A DNA stretch of 64,000 bases from Cyanoderma ruficeps (lineage: Eukaryota > Chordata > Aves > Passeriformes > Timaliidae), in NCBI GenBank assembly GCA_008694505.1, contig VZDJ01000056.1, positions 6,944,019 through 7,008,018 on the forward strand, read 5' to 3'. The notes beneath the pieces were generated by a model. The model had not been told where the DNA came from, made no database searches, and saw nothing but the letters and a program-made list of their open reading frames with translations. Within the stretch, counting starts at the first letter, position 1. Every line of letters starts with the position of its first letter. Position numbers and translations under genes: made by a program. Shown here in pieces: positions 50,346 through 62,225 of the stretch.

Positions 50346-51895
50346 GTAAATTTTCTTTGGATTGTGCTTTGTCTTCTTCACATAGTAATTTATGTCACAT
50401 GGGACATTCATGTCTGTGGCTTCCTCTCCTGTGGGTGCCTGGATTCTGTGAGTCCATGTCCAGTGTGAAGAGCAGTCTCCAGAATTCCAGCACTGAGCAA
50501 ACTTAAGCAAGACTGGAGTGAAGGCTGCTGCATGTTTGCTCTCAAAAGCAGCCCCAGTTCCTTGGAAGCATGCCTGGATAAAAGCCTGTCCTTACAGGAG
50601 CATAAATCGCTTCTGGGTGCTGAGGAGGGCTTGAGTCTTGCTTGTCCTGGACACTTCTGTCATGACCCACTCTTTTTTGGTGTTGGAAACGAATGGAATT
50701 TCAAAGTGCTTGAGCACTGAATGTGTTTGAGTTAATTCCCCTGGGGATGCTCTGCCCATCTCCCTGAAACAGCAACGCTTAAATTGTAAAGACATCAGGA
50801 ATACTTTTGAAACTAAGGCTTTAGAAAAGTAGATACTTTTAGTCCCTGCAGAAAAAAGGCATCTGAAATTCCTGATGCCTTTGTCCATTTTGTCTTTGTA
50901 GGGAGGGATGAAAAAACAGCAATCTGTGCTGTCGGATGTAAATGTTAGGAGAACTTTGCTGACAAATCCACTGACACCTTCAGATGTTTGATGTCCTTCA
51001 TAAGGTGATATAAAAAAATTCAGTTCTTTATCTCAGCTGCCCTGTTATCTCCTTTTGAGGTGATAAGCATCTTTTGATTAGTAGAAGGCAATTCACACAG
51101 CCCTTCTTTACAATTAAAATCTGTTCCCCCGCAAGACATGTCATTTTTTTCACTATTTACATCTCCAAAATCTGCACTGTAGTTTTATCTTTCCAACGTA
51201 TGACTGAGAACTGAAATTATCTTTAGGAAAAGGAATAACCCGTAAGGTGTAAGTGCCTTTGTAGTTGACTGTTGCAGTGAATAAACATGGCTCACGTTGC
51301 TGTGCTCAGTTTAGTTTTGTGTGTTTCTTGTTCACAGCACAGAACTTTTACAAATCTTTTAGAAGCTTGGAAAAAAAATTATGGAGCTAAATTCAAAATA
51401 TTTAACTGATAATTGCTAGGGAGAAATTATTAATAAACTGCTACTGAAACGGTTTTGCACATTGCAGGATAGCAGAATTGTATCAATTATGCTTTTTTGG
51501 GGTTGTTTTTCTTTTCAATTAGTCAACTGGTTTGCTTGTTTTTCCCTTCCTCCCCCTCTCAAAAAAAGGACCACACGTTCAATTCAACCAATAGACGGTT
51601 CCTCTGCTCTATCTATGGATATGGAAGACACCAGTTTTTCAAAATGTGCTGGACATTCTTGGCTAACTAACACAACTTTCTGTAGCTCACTACCAAATGT
51701 GGCCTGGAGTCCTGACACCTTTGATATTAAGGGGAGGTTTGGGCAGGGGTAGCCAGAAGTGTAAACTTCTGAAGGAATTATCTCACAGATTCTGTTGATA
51801 CTGTTGTACTGTTTTGGTGTAAAAATATCCTTGTTTTTACTGCAGCCCTGTGATGGAGGAGCAGTGCACTGATGGCATGTATTCTTGAATTTCAG
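50346..51895 (+). other. SLC25A26: SLC25A26 intron 2
   Basis: This 1550-bp phase-1 intron has a GTAAAT donor and a TTGAATTTCAG acceptor. I saw no transposon, RNA gene or alternative exon. Open frames that continue out of exon 2 or cross the intron are read-through and carry no carrier sequence. Confidence 0.92.
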
Positions 51896-52005
51896 CTGCT
51901 GCTTTTTTTATCACCTACGAGAATGTGAAATCCCTGCTGCCCCATGGATCTTCATCCTACTTGTCCCCTGCGACGCACATGGTGGCTGCTTCCCTTGGAG
52001 AAGTG
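51896..52005 (+). CDS. SLC25A26: SLC25A26 coding exon 3
   Basis: The exon has 110 bases: it completes the split Ala codon and adds 36 codons (residues 64-100), ending phase 0 at GTG before a GTAAGA donor. It encodes the rest of helix 2 ([16 protein letters not shown]), a short intermembrane loop ([11 protein letters not shown]) and the first part of helix 3 ([10 protein letters not shown]). In the known protein helix 3 continues with the second PX[DE]XX[KR] motif, which must lie in exon 4 outside the window. The three exons total 300 bases without a stop or frame break, so the gene appears intact as far as it goes, about 100 of roughly 270 residues. Exon 3 is more diverged from mammals in the inter-helix loop than exon 2, as expected. 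Confidence 0.96.
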
Positions 52006-54271
52006 GTAAGAAGGAAGTTCATCTATTGTGTGTCCAGGGGAGGAGAGGAAACCATTCAGTTATGGAAACTGGGGTTTGGTGTCGTATCTTGTGGCAGTTC
52101 TTGCAACAGCCTCGTTTCTCGCTGTTGGCCCAGTGCCTTGGGGCTGGGTGTTGAGCTCTGATCCCCCCACGCTGTTCCTGCCAGCACTGGCCACCTCCCT
52201 GTGCTCTGTGTTTTTGACACAGTGTGTCCTGGCACTGCACTGATAAAATGGGCTGCAGGTTGTCCCTGCAGGTTTGAGGTAAGGAAATGGCCTTTATGGA
52301 AACAAACAGGCTCTTCTGGCTCTTCTGCAACTTAAACTTAGCCAGTGGCATGGGGCAGAAAAATCTGTTGTGTCTCTGGTTCCATATTCTGCTTTTATTA
52401 ACTGACTTTTTTCTTTCCCATGGGGGCTTGGCTTAGGTGTATGTTGGTCCCAAGCCACCAGGAGTGTGGAGATGCCATTTATTTCAGCTCAGCACCAGGT
52501 GCCTCACTCCTACAGCAGCACAGCCTGCCTCATTCCCATGGGAAGCAGCTCAGCTCTCCCTGCTCTCTGTGGGGTCAACTTTGACACCCAAGTAATTTTT
52601 ATTCTTCCATGGAAATGTTACTGATTAGATTGAATGAGATTTAGCCGGGAAACTTAATTTAACACACCAGGTACATGAAGATAGATGAGTACAGCACCTA
52701 TAACCACTCTGGTAGGGGTAGATGGAAGGTGATAAATGTAGGGCTGGGTGGGATTTGTTTGTGTTGCTGCCTCAGGTGGATTCCTTATGAGCTTGGTTAG
52801 AGCCTGTGCCATCAGCTTGTAACTTCTAACTTAAGGCAATGCACAGAACTTGTTTCCATGAAGATTCTCTAAAGGCTGTTAGAAATCAGCATGAGATTAT
52901 TTACCTCCAGTGCACAGCCCTAAAGCTCCTTGTTTGCCTGATGTGTCGTGGAACAGCAAATCCAGGAGATGTTTTGACCTTCTCAAGTGCTGTTGCAGAG
53001 TCAAGCAAAATGACAATGGGGCTCCTGAAGAGGTGCAATAAGATCCACCAGAAGAAAAAGTCTCTTCTTCTGGAATAGGTTATTTCTGGTACACTCCCTG
53101 TGCCTGTGAGGATCCTGTGAGAAAATTACAACCCAGTAACTGAATCAGCAATAGCCAAAGCCCGGCTGGATTCCTTTCAAGAGAACCTGTTGCCATTTGT
53201 TCCCTGTGCTGGTCTGTGACCTTTACAACTCAGGCACTTTTCACGTTGGGGCTGGCAGAGATGGTGCAGCACAGTGAAATGAGTTGCTCAGGGCTGTCTC
53301 ACGTGTTTGTCTCTGGCTACTCTAAGGCCAGAGAAATGTGTAACGGTAGAAATGGCAGAGTGGCTTTATGGTGTGGCAACTACGATGTTGTAAAGCCATT
53401 TTCCACCTCATTTTCCTGTTTGTGGTAGCTTTTCTTCTCTTAGAGTGATGGGTGTGAGGAGAGAACTAAGCTCTAAAATAACTGAGATAGATATTTAGAG
53501 ATTTGCTACAACAGATCTGTAATAAAGTAGCACAAAGCAACACCTTCTCATGTATGTTTTCTGTAAAGTCTTGATTGATCAATAGAAATAGATAAACTAG
53601 TCCAAATTGCACTGGGGTGAAAGTTACAATTACAGTTTTATTGATTAGTCATTAAGTTTTAATCAGGGCATAACCACTGGGACTATTATTTTGTCAGTAT
53701 TTTTTTTTGATAATATGTACTTTTCTCCCATTTTAGACTTCATGATTTAAATTGCTTTTAAATGTGAAGCCTTAAGCCAAAGACTGTCATGTTGGGATTC
53801 TTAAGGCATGCCTTTCCATTTCCACACTGGTTTTTTACAAAACAGAGAAATTAGGATTTAGAGCAAGAAAGTGTTGATGAATTTCTAGGTTTGCTGTTCC
53901 TTCACTGGTGAGTATAAATGAGCCAGATACCTTCTTGTGCAACAATAAAATGTGAGTATGTGCAAAATTTAAACGTGTATTTGTGCTGACTAATCTGTGT
54001 TTTGACTGTGACCCGCTAAAAATAATAAAACAGGTAAAGAGGAAGAGATACAAAGATTGCTGCAAGATATGATAAAATTCATGTGAGAAATCAGTAAAAT
54101 GGGAATTTTTAGTTTTCATAACAGCCACTCTCCTGTATTGTTCACAGTCTGTGGAAATTCACAGGAGAAACAGTCCCCTGGAACTGGTTTAGTCCATTTT
54201 TCCAGTTCCAGACTGGGAGAGAGAAAGCCAAGTAATAAAATGGCAGGGGTTGAGCAGTGTGGTTTTTTGGT

Positions 54272-54294
54272 GTTTGTTTGTTTGTTTGTTTGTT
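54272..54294 (+). repeat. (GTTT)n microsatellite
   Basis: Five GTTT units and a partial sixth in intron 3, probably length-polymorphic. Confidence 0.95.
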
Positions 54295-55070
54295 CTTTTA
54301 GTCAGGAAGAATATAGAAAACTAATCTCATCTCTCAGAGTGAGATAAAGAAAAGTACATACAAAATCTGACCCTGTTAAGCATAATTATTTTTTCCTACA
54401 ACTGAATCTTGCTGTACAGGGACTCTGAATATCCCCTAATACACGAAAAACTGCTTACAAAGGCACATCCAAAACTCTAGAGGGCAGATAGATGGTGTAT
54501 CATCTCATCAAGGAAGGAGAAGGGTGAAGAATACATGACTTGCCAGTGGGGAAAAAGCCCTTATTATACCAGTTGAGTAACTGAAATCTGGAGATAGAAA
54601 ACACATTTACTGCATCCAGGACTTTGGAATTTTTTGTCTTGACTCTGCTTTGCCCTGTATGTTTAGTCTGCCTGTATCTTTACAGTGAGCTGCCAAATGT
54701 GCTTGGAAAACATGATATCATAGGGAGTGGAAAGGAAAACCAGATGTTCTGAAATTTGACTTTTAATATTCTAAGGCAGTATAAGTAACTCCGAGAAGGA
54801 GCAGGATTTTTGAGCTCCTAGTGCCCATTTTCAGTGGTAACCAGGTGTGTCTTGCAGGCTCAGAGTTAACTGTACAGCTCCAGATTGGTTTGTGCAGATT
54901 TTTTAATGTCAGTTTAATATGAGTGTGTGTATTAATTACAAGAAACTTTGCTAAATAGAAGTCTCCCTCTGAGCCTCTCCCACCATGCTCCTGCAAATGT
55001 GGTTTTTTGGGACATGTTGAAGATTGTCCCAGTTTGACCAGTGAGGTTCCCCTCAGGAGTGCCGAAGTGG

Positions 55071-55110
55071 TTGGATTCAGCACAGCTAATTTGGATTCAG
55101 CACAGCTAAT
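55071..55110. repeat. Exact 20-bp tandem duplication in intron 3
   Basis: TTGGATTCAGCACAGCTAAT occurs twice in perfect tandem (55071-55090, 55091-55110) and is followed by the first four bases of a third unit (TTGA). Perfect identity suggests a recent slippage event or possibly an assembly artefact. Confidence 0.95.
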
Positions 55111-58100
55111 TTGATATCCCACTGACTTTTCCACAGAGGTGAGAATAAAGTCATTTGGCTCACATTCCAGAGAAGGGAGCTGACAACAGCCCTTTCCCAT
55201 CTAATATTTAGATATTGTTATGGTTACAATCTGAGCTTTGCAAGATATTAGTGAAAGCTTTGGGTTGTTGCCTGTAAATTGTGGGTTCACTCTTATCTTC
55301 CTGACCTTTTGTTCTTGACTGGCTATTTTTGATGACATTGTCTTTCTTTTTTTCCCCCTGCTTTGTAAGACAACAAACTACCTTGACTTTCAGAGAGTCA
55401 GTGTGAGGGAGGACTGAGGATCAGCATGGGAGGGAGATGTCCTGTTCTTTTGGCAGCTGGTGGTAATGACCATGCTCTGGATCTTCACCAGCTGGAGTCA
55501 TTGAGCTGCTTTTGTCTTTGTGCAAGTTTCTAGACTACTTTAGGATTGGAGCTCTGGAGATTTGAAAAGTTCAAAAATTTGTCACTTCAGTGGGGAGAGG
55601 AGATCATGGGACTCCACAGGGGAAGGTGAGGACAGGTATTTCAAGGTGAAATTCCAAGCTCACTTGGAATCTCAGTGTGTTACCACTTGAGGTACTTCTG
55701 TGATAAGAGCAAAGTGTGTGGTTCATCTATGATTAGCATCTGACCCTTCATATTAATAACTTTGGAATTTTTTTATCTGCTGTTGGGATGTGTCAAATAG
55801 GAAAACTTCTTAATGCAGGAATTATCTTTCTGGGGAATTCATTTACCTTTCCCTACTAGTATGAACTTGTTTCTTAGAAGAAGCAAGCTCAAATGCAAGC
55901 AAGTTTACAGTTTTACAAATCTTAGTTCTGTAGAATGACATTTTAAGTGTGCTTTTAATTCAAATAAAAGAGGAAAGTGTACGTTTTACTTTATTTTATG
56001 CTTGTGGGGTTTTTTTTCTGCGTAAAAAGGGGCATTCTAGACATGGTGGGCAATGGTCTACCTCTGTCCCCGAATCAGCCACTTCTTCCCTCTGCCCTGG
56101 CAGCATTGTTTGAAACAGTTAACTAGTTTCAGTTTAATAGAAGAGCAGGAACCTCCAAAAGTGTATTGGTGTGGATTCCATGAGGGTAACTGGCTAGATC
56201 AGAGAGGAAAGTTGTTGTCAATGCCTGTTCTGAGGAAAAGGCAGAAGCATGAGTCAAACAAATCTGCAGAATAATGGAATGAAAATCTCCAGCAGGATAA
56301 TTGGCCAGGGCTTTGCAGCATGGTAAACTGGAAGATCAGCTTGCAGGAGCCCAATCTAAGAGAGACAAGACAGCCACTCACATCAGACATGAACTTAAGT
56401 TTTTAGGTATTTCAAACTCTAAAACTTGCAATGTTGGAAGATGTGACTTTTCAGTCCAAGAGGAAAGTTGGACACTTTAGGGAGACCTGATTTTAGTTCA
56501 GCAAGGGAGTGATAACGTGCTTGTGTCTAGGCTTTGGGCTCATGGCTTTGAATATTTTAGCCACCCCTTTTCTAAGACCTGAACTGATAAATGGACAAAA
56601 CTGTTCTGCATTTTGTGCTTTGCATTCTGTCTCCTTAATCGGTGTAGTACGTGCAGGCAGATCACAGTGTTTGAAGTAGTGTGTAAATGACAGCAGTCAA
56701 AGTGTGATGGGACCTTTTCCACAATACCGAAACTTTTTTTTTCTCTTTTCATTGATCATTTTAGCTGTGACTGTGCCTTTTTTGCTGTGCAAATCTGGCT
56801 GCACGCAGGCTTTGAGAAAGGGAATGCTCTGACCCTGGCAAGATGAGCAGTGGTGGGGAGTGCAACAACGTAGGTGGTCTTTTGATTTAATCGTAGTGGG
56901 GTTTGAAATATTCATAAATTAATCTACGTGAGGTCAGGTCTGCAATACAGATGCTGTAGGATTTTTGGCAAATCCTCGTGCAGAAGCAGTGGTTAGGAGA
57001 TGGTTGGGAAGGTGAGACTGCTGCCTTTGGGAGGCAGTGGAGAAAGAACAGAGAGCAGCTGGAAACTGAGAGCAGCGGCTGAGGACTGGTTGTAAATAAA
57101 GATGAATGGGGACGTGAGTCCACAAATTCTGCCAACAAATCCATCATACAATTAGAGGCTGAAACAGAAAATTAAGAACTGTCAAATACCTAGCCAGCCA
57201 CCCACGCTGATCTTCTCTTGCGTGCTCTGTGCTAACTGCACATAGTGCATCTTCTTCATCAGCTGCTCTCCCCACTGCTCTGAGTAACCTGCTCTTTCCT
57301 GGGCTTAGAGAACATCCTGCTTTGCAGTAAAGCTTGATGGTTGTCGTGTCTTCTGATCACAGGGGTGATACTCAGTTGATTCAGAAGTATTTGTAGCTCA
57401 GAGTGTCTACAAAGGAAAGAAAATTTGGATTAAAAAGTTATAAGCGAAAAAGAAATCATTTTAAAGTACCTCCTGATAGATTTCCTGACTTACTGTACCA
57501 GTCAGCTTTGGAAATGTTTGACACACTTTGGAATAAACTTACCTTAAATTAATGTTCTATGCAGGGTTTGTCAGGAATAACTATGAATAGCTCCATATGT
57601 GGACAAGCCCATAATTCTTTAAGTGAAAAGGCTGAAGGAAAGAGTTAGGGATCAATTAAAGGAAAATACTTAATAAAATACAATGTAGTTGAAATTTCCA
57701 TCTTCTGGGCCAATGTAACCCCAAGAGAGTGAGCAAATTGCAAAATACTAGTCTTCTTTCAACAGGAGACTTAATGTGTTTTCAGAAAATACTGCCTGTG
57801 TTCTCTTGCCTGGAATCTCATTCCCGTCTGTCCTCCTGTGACACAGCCTGACCCCACTTGGCTCCTTGGAAACGGTTTTATGCTGGATGGGATGCACCAC
57901 GCTACTTTTGCTGAAAGAACGATTTGGCTGGTGGACTTAATGTGTTTCTTAAGCCTTTTAAAATCAGTTTAACAGACTTTCATGGTGAAAGTGTTGCTGG
58001 AATAGATTGGATCATGCAGATGGTTCTGTACATTGAATTAAGGGTCTACTTTTCTTAGGTTTTAAGGATTTCTGTCTTTAAAAGTGGTAGTAATTTATGA

Positions 58101-60889
58101 TTCAAGCATCAACCAGGTTAAGGAAGATTTTTTTCAAGCTATTCATCTGCCTGATTTTGGTGCTTGAGTTTAAACCAACTGTTTGTGATTGTACTGAGGA
58201 ACCTCGAAATCTCTGAGACACAGTTTGTGCTGGAGTACAAGAGGTGTGTAACATCAGGCTGCTTTTGGTAAGCTTTAGGTCTAGTTTAAAAAGGAAACTA
58301 GACAGTACATTGCTTAAACATTAAAAGACCAATTGATTTATGCAAAGCACATAAAAACCTTCAAAACATCTGCAGTGAGAAGTACTTCTGCAAAGAAGTG
58401 TTTAGTGTCAGCCTTGTCAGCTTCACAAACTTTCCCTGTTCTCTGCCCTGTTAGCTGATGTAACTGGAGTAAGAGTTTCTCCTTGCTGTGAACAGAGCTT
58501 GGCACAAATTCCCACTGCTGGAGGACAGAAGTTTTCTGAGGTGTATCCGACATGGCTAAAGGAAGGGTAGGCAGGGAACCCACAGCAGGATCTGCTGGGA
58601 ATGTATCTGGGCAATTGAAGAGCCACGTGTGGGGAAGCAAATCTGAGAGGGGCAAAAGCCCAGTAGCCCTGAGAGGGCTCCTGAAATGATGGATGAGGAG
58701 CCAGCTGGGGTGAAAAGGCTCAGCCAGGATGGCCCTTGTGAAGGAACAAGTGTGTGGTGGTGCAGATGATGCTCTGAAGCAGGAGCTCTGGAAAGTAATA
58801 GAATGGAGCTGTCATGGATTTGAACATGACAGGATGAAATAAGTCTGCAAAACAGCTCTGCGGATTCCAGATAAAGTCATCTAAGGTAGGAATGTGGAGG
58901 AAGTTGAAAATGTTTGTGCAGAAACTCTGGTTTTCCAAATGCTTGTGACATTTGGACCCTGTGAATGGTCTCATCTCTGAAATAATATGTTTTTAAGTTC
59001 TGGGAGGTGCTGAGATCTGAGGGATCTTGCTGGGTGAGATTGTTCTTTGAAGAAATGTTTCCCATCAGCATACAGGGGAACTGCAGTTAAATTAATGAAG
59101 GCCCTGTTGTGTCAGTCAGAGGAAAAGATGGGACAAAGAGTTTGGCATTGTCTAAACTTTCCCTTCCAGAGCCCATTAGTCAAAACTTGTTCTCTCCATG
59201 GGGTTTAAATGAGGAGTGGAGTCACCTGTTCATGACCCCAGCAGCTTTACACAGGACTGAATTTCACTGTGCTGGAAGGGACTTCTGTGCTCTCTATGAG
59301 AGAGTGTGGGGGAAAATAAGATTTAGCATTTCCTGAAGCTTTGTGGTGGAGGTGAACAATTTCCTTGGGGCTGGCATTTAAAGACAGTGGACAGTACAAG
59401 TAGGGGGCAGTTTCTGTCATCCCTAGAGACAGTTCCCTCATTAAAACAGGAGCTAACACTTCCACTCTGTATTCTCTGTGCTCCAGCACAGCCAGCTGAC
59501 AAGCACCTGTGGGGGGACTTGTTCACAACTGCAGTTGTGACCCACAGTGAATTACTGACCAGAGAAACTTGTATTTTTGTTCTGTCTTGGTCAAAAGGGC
59601 AGCAGTTATTTAGATGAAGGTTTATTGGTGTTTGAAATGTTTTGGCTCTGTGATTGCAGCAGCTCAGGTGCTCTGTCCAAGGAATATATGAAGCCATATA
59701 TATGAATATGAGGATCTTTCATGTACCTCCTGCTCATTTTCCTGGTGGTGGGAAGGGTGAGGCAGTTCATCTTCCATCTGCAGCTCACATTCCCTGGTAG
59801 CTAATATTTCCAGCTCAAGAGCTGTGACCACAGTTAGAAGCACTTATTTGGAGGATGAAATACTTTGCTAATCTCATAATATTGCATTCATTTTTCCCTT
59901 CTGTTGAAGAGGAGCATCCCAGGGAGATCTGAAGAACCAAGCATAAATTTACAGGGTTGGGAGAAGCATGGAAAGCTGCAGTGCTAAATTCAAGTTTTGT
60001 TGAGAGCCTTTGACGTGAACCAAGAGGGCAATTTCCCCTTTATTCTCCAGATCCAAAGGAAATCAGTGCAATTTAAGGTCTTTCAATTTTAAGCTTGCCT
60101 ATTATTTTAATAATTCAGTTATCTGAGAAAGGGAAAAGGACATTTTTCACATTTCAGATCAAAAATAGTAACTTCCTACATAGAAGGGAGAATCTGACAT
60201 AGAAACTGAGACTTTCAGATTATGACGTATTAACCTATTTTGAGAAGCAGCATTTTTTCTAATATTGAAAAGCCCCCAGAAACAGAACACACAGAAAACC
60301 ATCAAAAAAGCAAACTTGAGCTCCAAGGTAGCTTTTAGCTGCAGCAGTATGTTAGTGTTAATGCAGTTTACACTTAAAAACCCCCAAACCCCCAAATTAC
60401 TGCTGCATCTCTTTGAACGAGGTTTTAGAGTTGTTCTATTTTTCTTGCTTATTTTACATTCTGTTCGGCAGGCAATCCTTCTGACCTTCAAAAATGAGGT
60501 GAGAGATTAGGACTTTGTTAGCAGATTGACTGCAGCTGAAACATACGTCCTTTGATAAATCACAGCATCTTTGTTGTTGTCATTTTTGTGCAGCAGCTTT
60601 TCCTCCCTAATTGGTTAGTGATTATCTTGCACAGGTATTGTGAGGTTTAGCCTAAAGTCTCTGCTCTCTGGATGCAAAGTTTTATAGTGTCATAAATGAT
60701 ATTCTCATTTGGTTAAAAATAAGCCCATGCAAATGACATTTAAGAGAAACTGTCCCCAGGCATGTTCCTTTAGTTTTGTGTGAAGTATTGAATTATATTT
60801 ATATGGTGAACATCAATTAAAGCTTCCCAGCCTACTCAGACAGATAAAGTCCTTAAAACTAACTTCCTGCTTGAGAAATTGAAATATTA

Positions 60890-60920
60890 AAATCCTTTAG
60901 AAAGGGGTTCTAAAGGATTT
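60890..60920. repeat. 13-bp perfect inverted repeat in intron 3
   Basis: AAATCCTTTAGAA (60890-60902) and TTCTAAAGGATTT (60908-60920) are exact reverse complements around a 5-base purine loop (AGGGG). No transposon is recognisable around it. The stem is too short for a microRNA precursor. Confidence 0.9.
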
Positions 60921-62210
60921 AAAGCTGCAACAGAAGAAAAGGTTTCTGGATCTTACTCCATGTTTCTGTACTAAAAAAAAATTCAAGTAGGCTGAGCTGT
61001 GCAAGGCAGAGATTTGCTCAGAGTCACTGAGTGCAAGTTTCTAAATCACCAGTCACTGACAAATGCCATTACAGTCCTTTGCCCTCAGCCTACCCTTCTC
61101 CTGCCATGGAGCAGAATGGCTGGCTAATTAATAAGTGGAAAAATATTTGGTCTTGATGCTCACCTAAATCCAGGTTAGTGCAGAGAATAGTTCAGCTCAT
61201 TAGCCAGGAGCTCATCAGGTGCCAGAAATTGGGCTCTTACTTCAGTAGGCTGTCTTACAGCAGGGGTAATATCTGTCTCTTATTAAAGATAACAAGTGCT
61301 CAGCCCCTTTGGCTGTGGGAGCTTTTAGGAGCATGTGAGTCAGATCATCAGCCGTGCAGGGTGCTGCAGGAGGACAGAAATCATTTCTCAAGCTGCTCTC
61401 CTTAGAGCTGCAAAGCTGAGAGTGTTGTACCAGCTGTGTCCCAGGTTCTGAGGAAACCTGTGCACCAGCCCAGCTTAAGTGCCCAGCCTAAGCCTTCAAC
61501 AGCAGTTATGACGCCTGGTCTGTCCTCTTCCAAATGCTCCTGGATACAACTCATGCCCAGTTCACAGGGTTAGTGCTCAAACTCTAGGGTAGGTGCCTAA
61601 AAACAAACATATGTGTTATCTTTGATTCTCTACCAAACCCTACAAATCCAGCCAGGGAGAAAATGCTTTGCCTGGAGCACAAAGGGTGGAAGGAAGAGGC
61701 TGCTAATTCAAATAAGATATGTTAATATTTGGATCATAATATAGCACTGAAGATCAGGAGTTGTTGTGTTCTTTTCTAAAGATGTTGGCATTGTCTCTGT
61801 TTGCACTGAGCCTCTGTGTAAGCAGGACTATTTCCCCTTTGTCCTTTTTTATCATGTACCTTGTGTTATTGTATAAAGAAAAGTGCTGAGTAGCCCTGTG
61901 CTGAATTAGATGAATCTGTCCAATTTTGAACAGCTGCTCCGGCTTTAGATGGGATTGGCCCCTATGCAGAAGTTACAGTTTTAAGATCAGGTGTTTCCAG
62001 TAAACTTTAGGTGAGCCCTTAGAAAAGGCTTTGGGCGAGTTCCTGGTGCTATTTACACCAGATCTTATTTTCTTTTGGCTGCAGACACATTTAGACCGAA
62101 ACAAACTGTTTAAGTGGGTGGGTATATAAAGTTTCTTGGCACTTTTGAGACTATTTGCACTGGTCATTCTTCACAACAGCCAGAACCGTCTGGTTCCAAC
62201 CTAAATCCGG

Positions 62211-62225
62211 CCAGGAGATGGCAGC
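62211..62225 (+). promoter_or_regulatory. CTCF-like motif
   Basis: CCAGGAGATGGCAGC matches the CTCF core CCASYAGRKGGCRSY with one mismatch (G for Y at position 5). A single motif match of this quality is expected occasionally by chance, so occupancy is unproven. Confidence 0.25.

Noticed and set aside
50346..50506. Continuation of the exon 2 frame into intron 2
   Set aside because: Carrier similarity stops exactly at the GTAAAT donor, and exon 3 resumes the protein in the correct phase.
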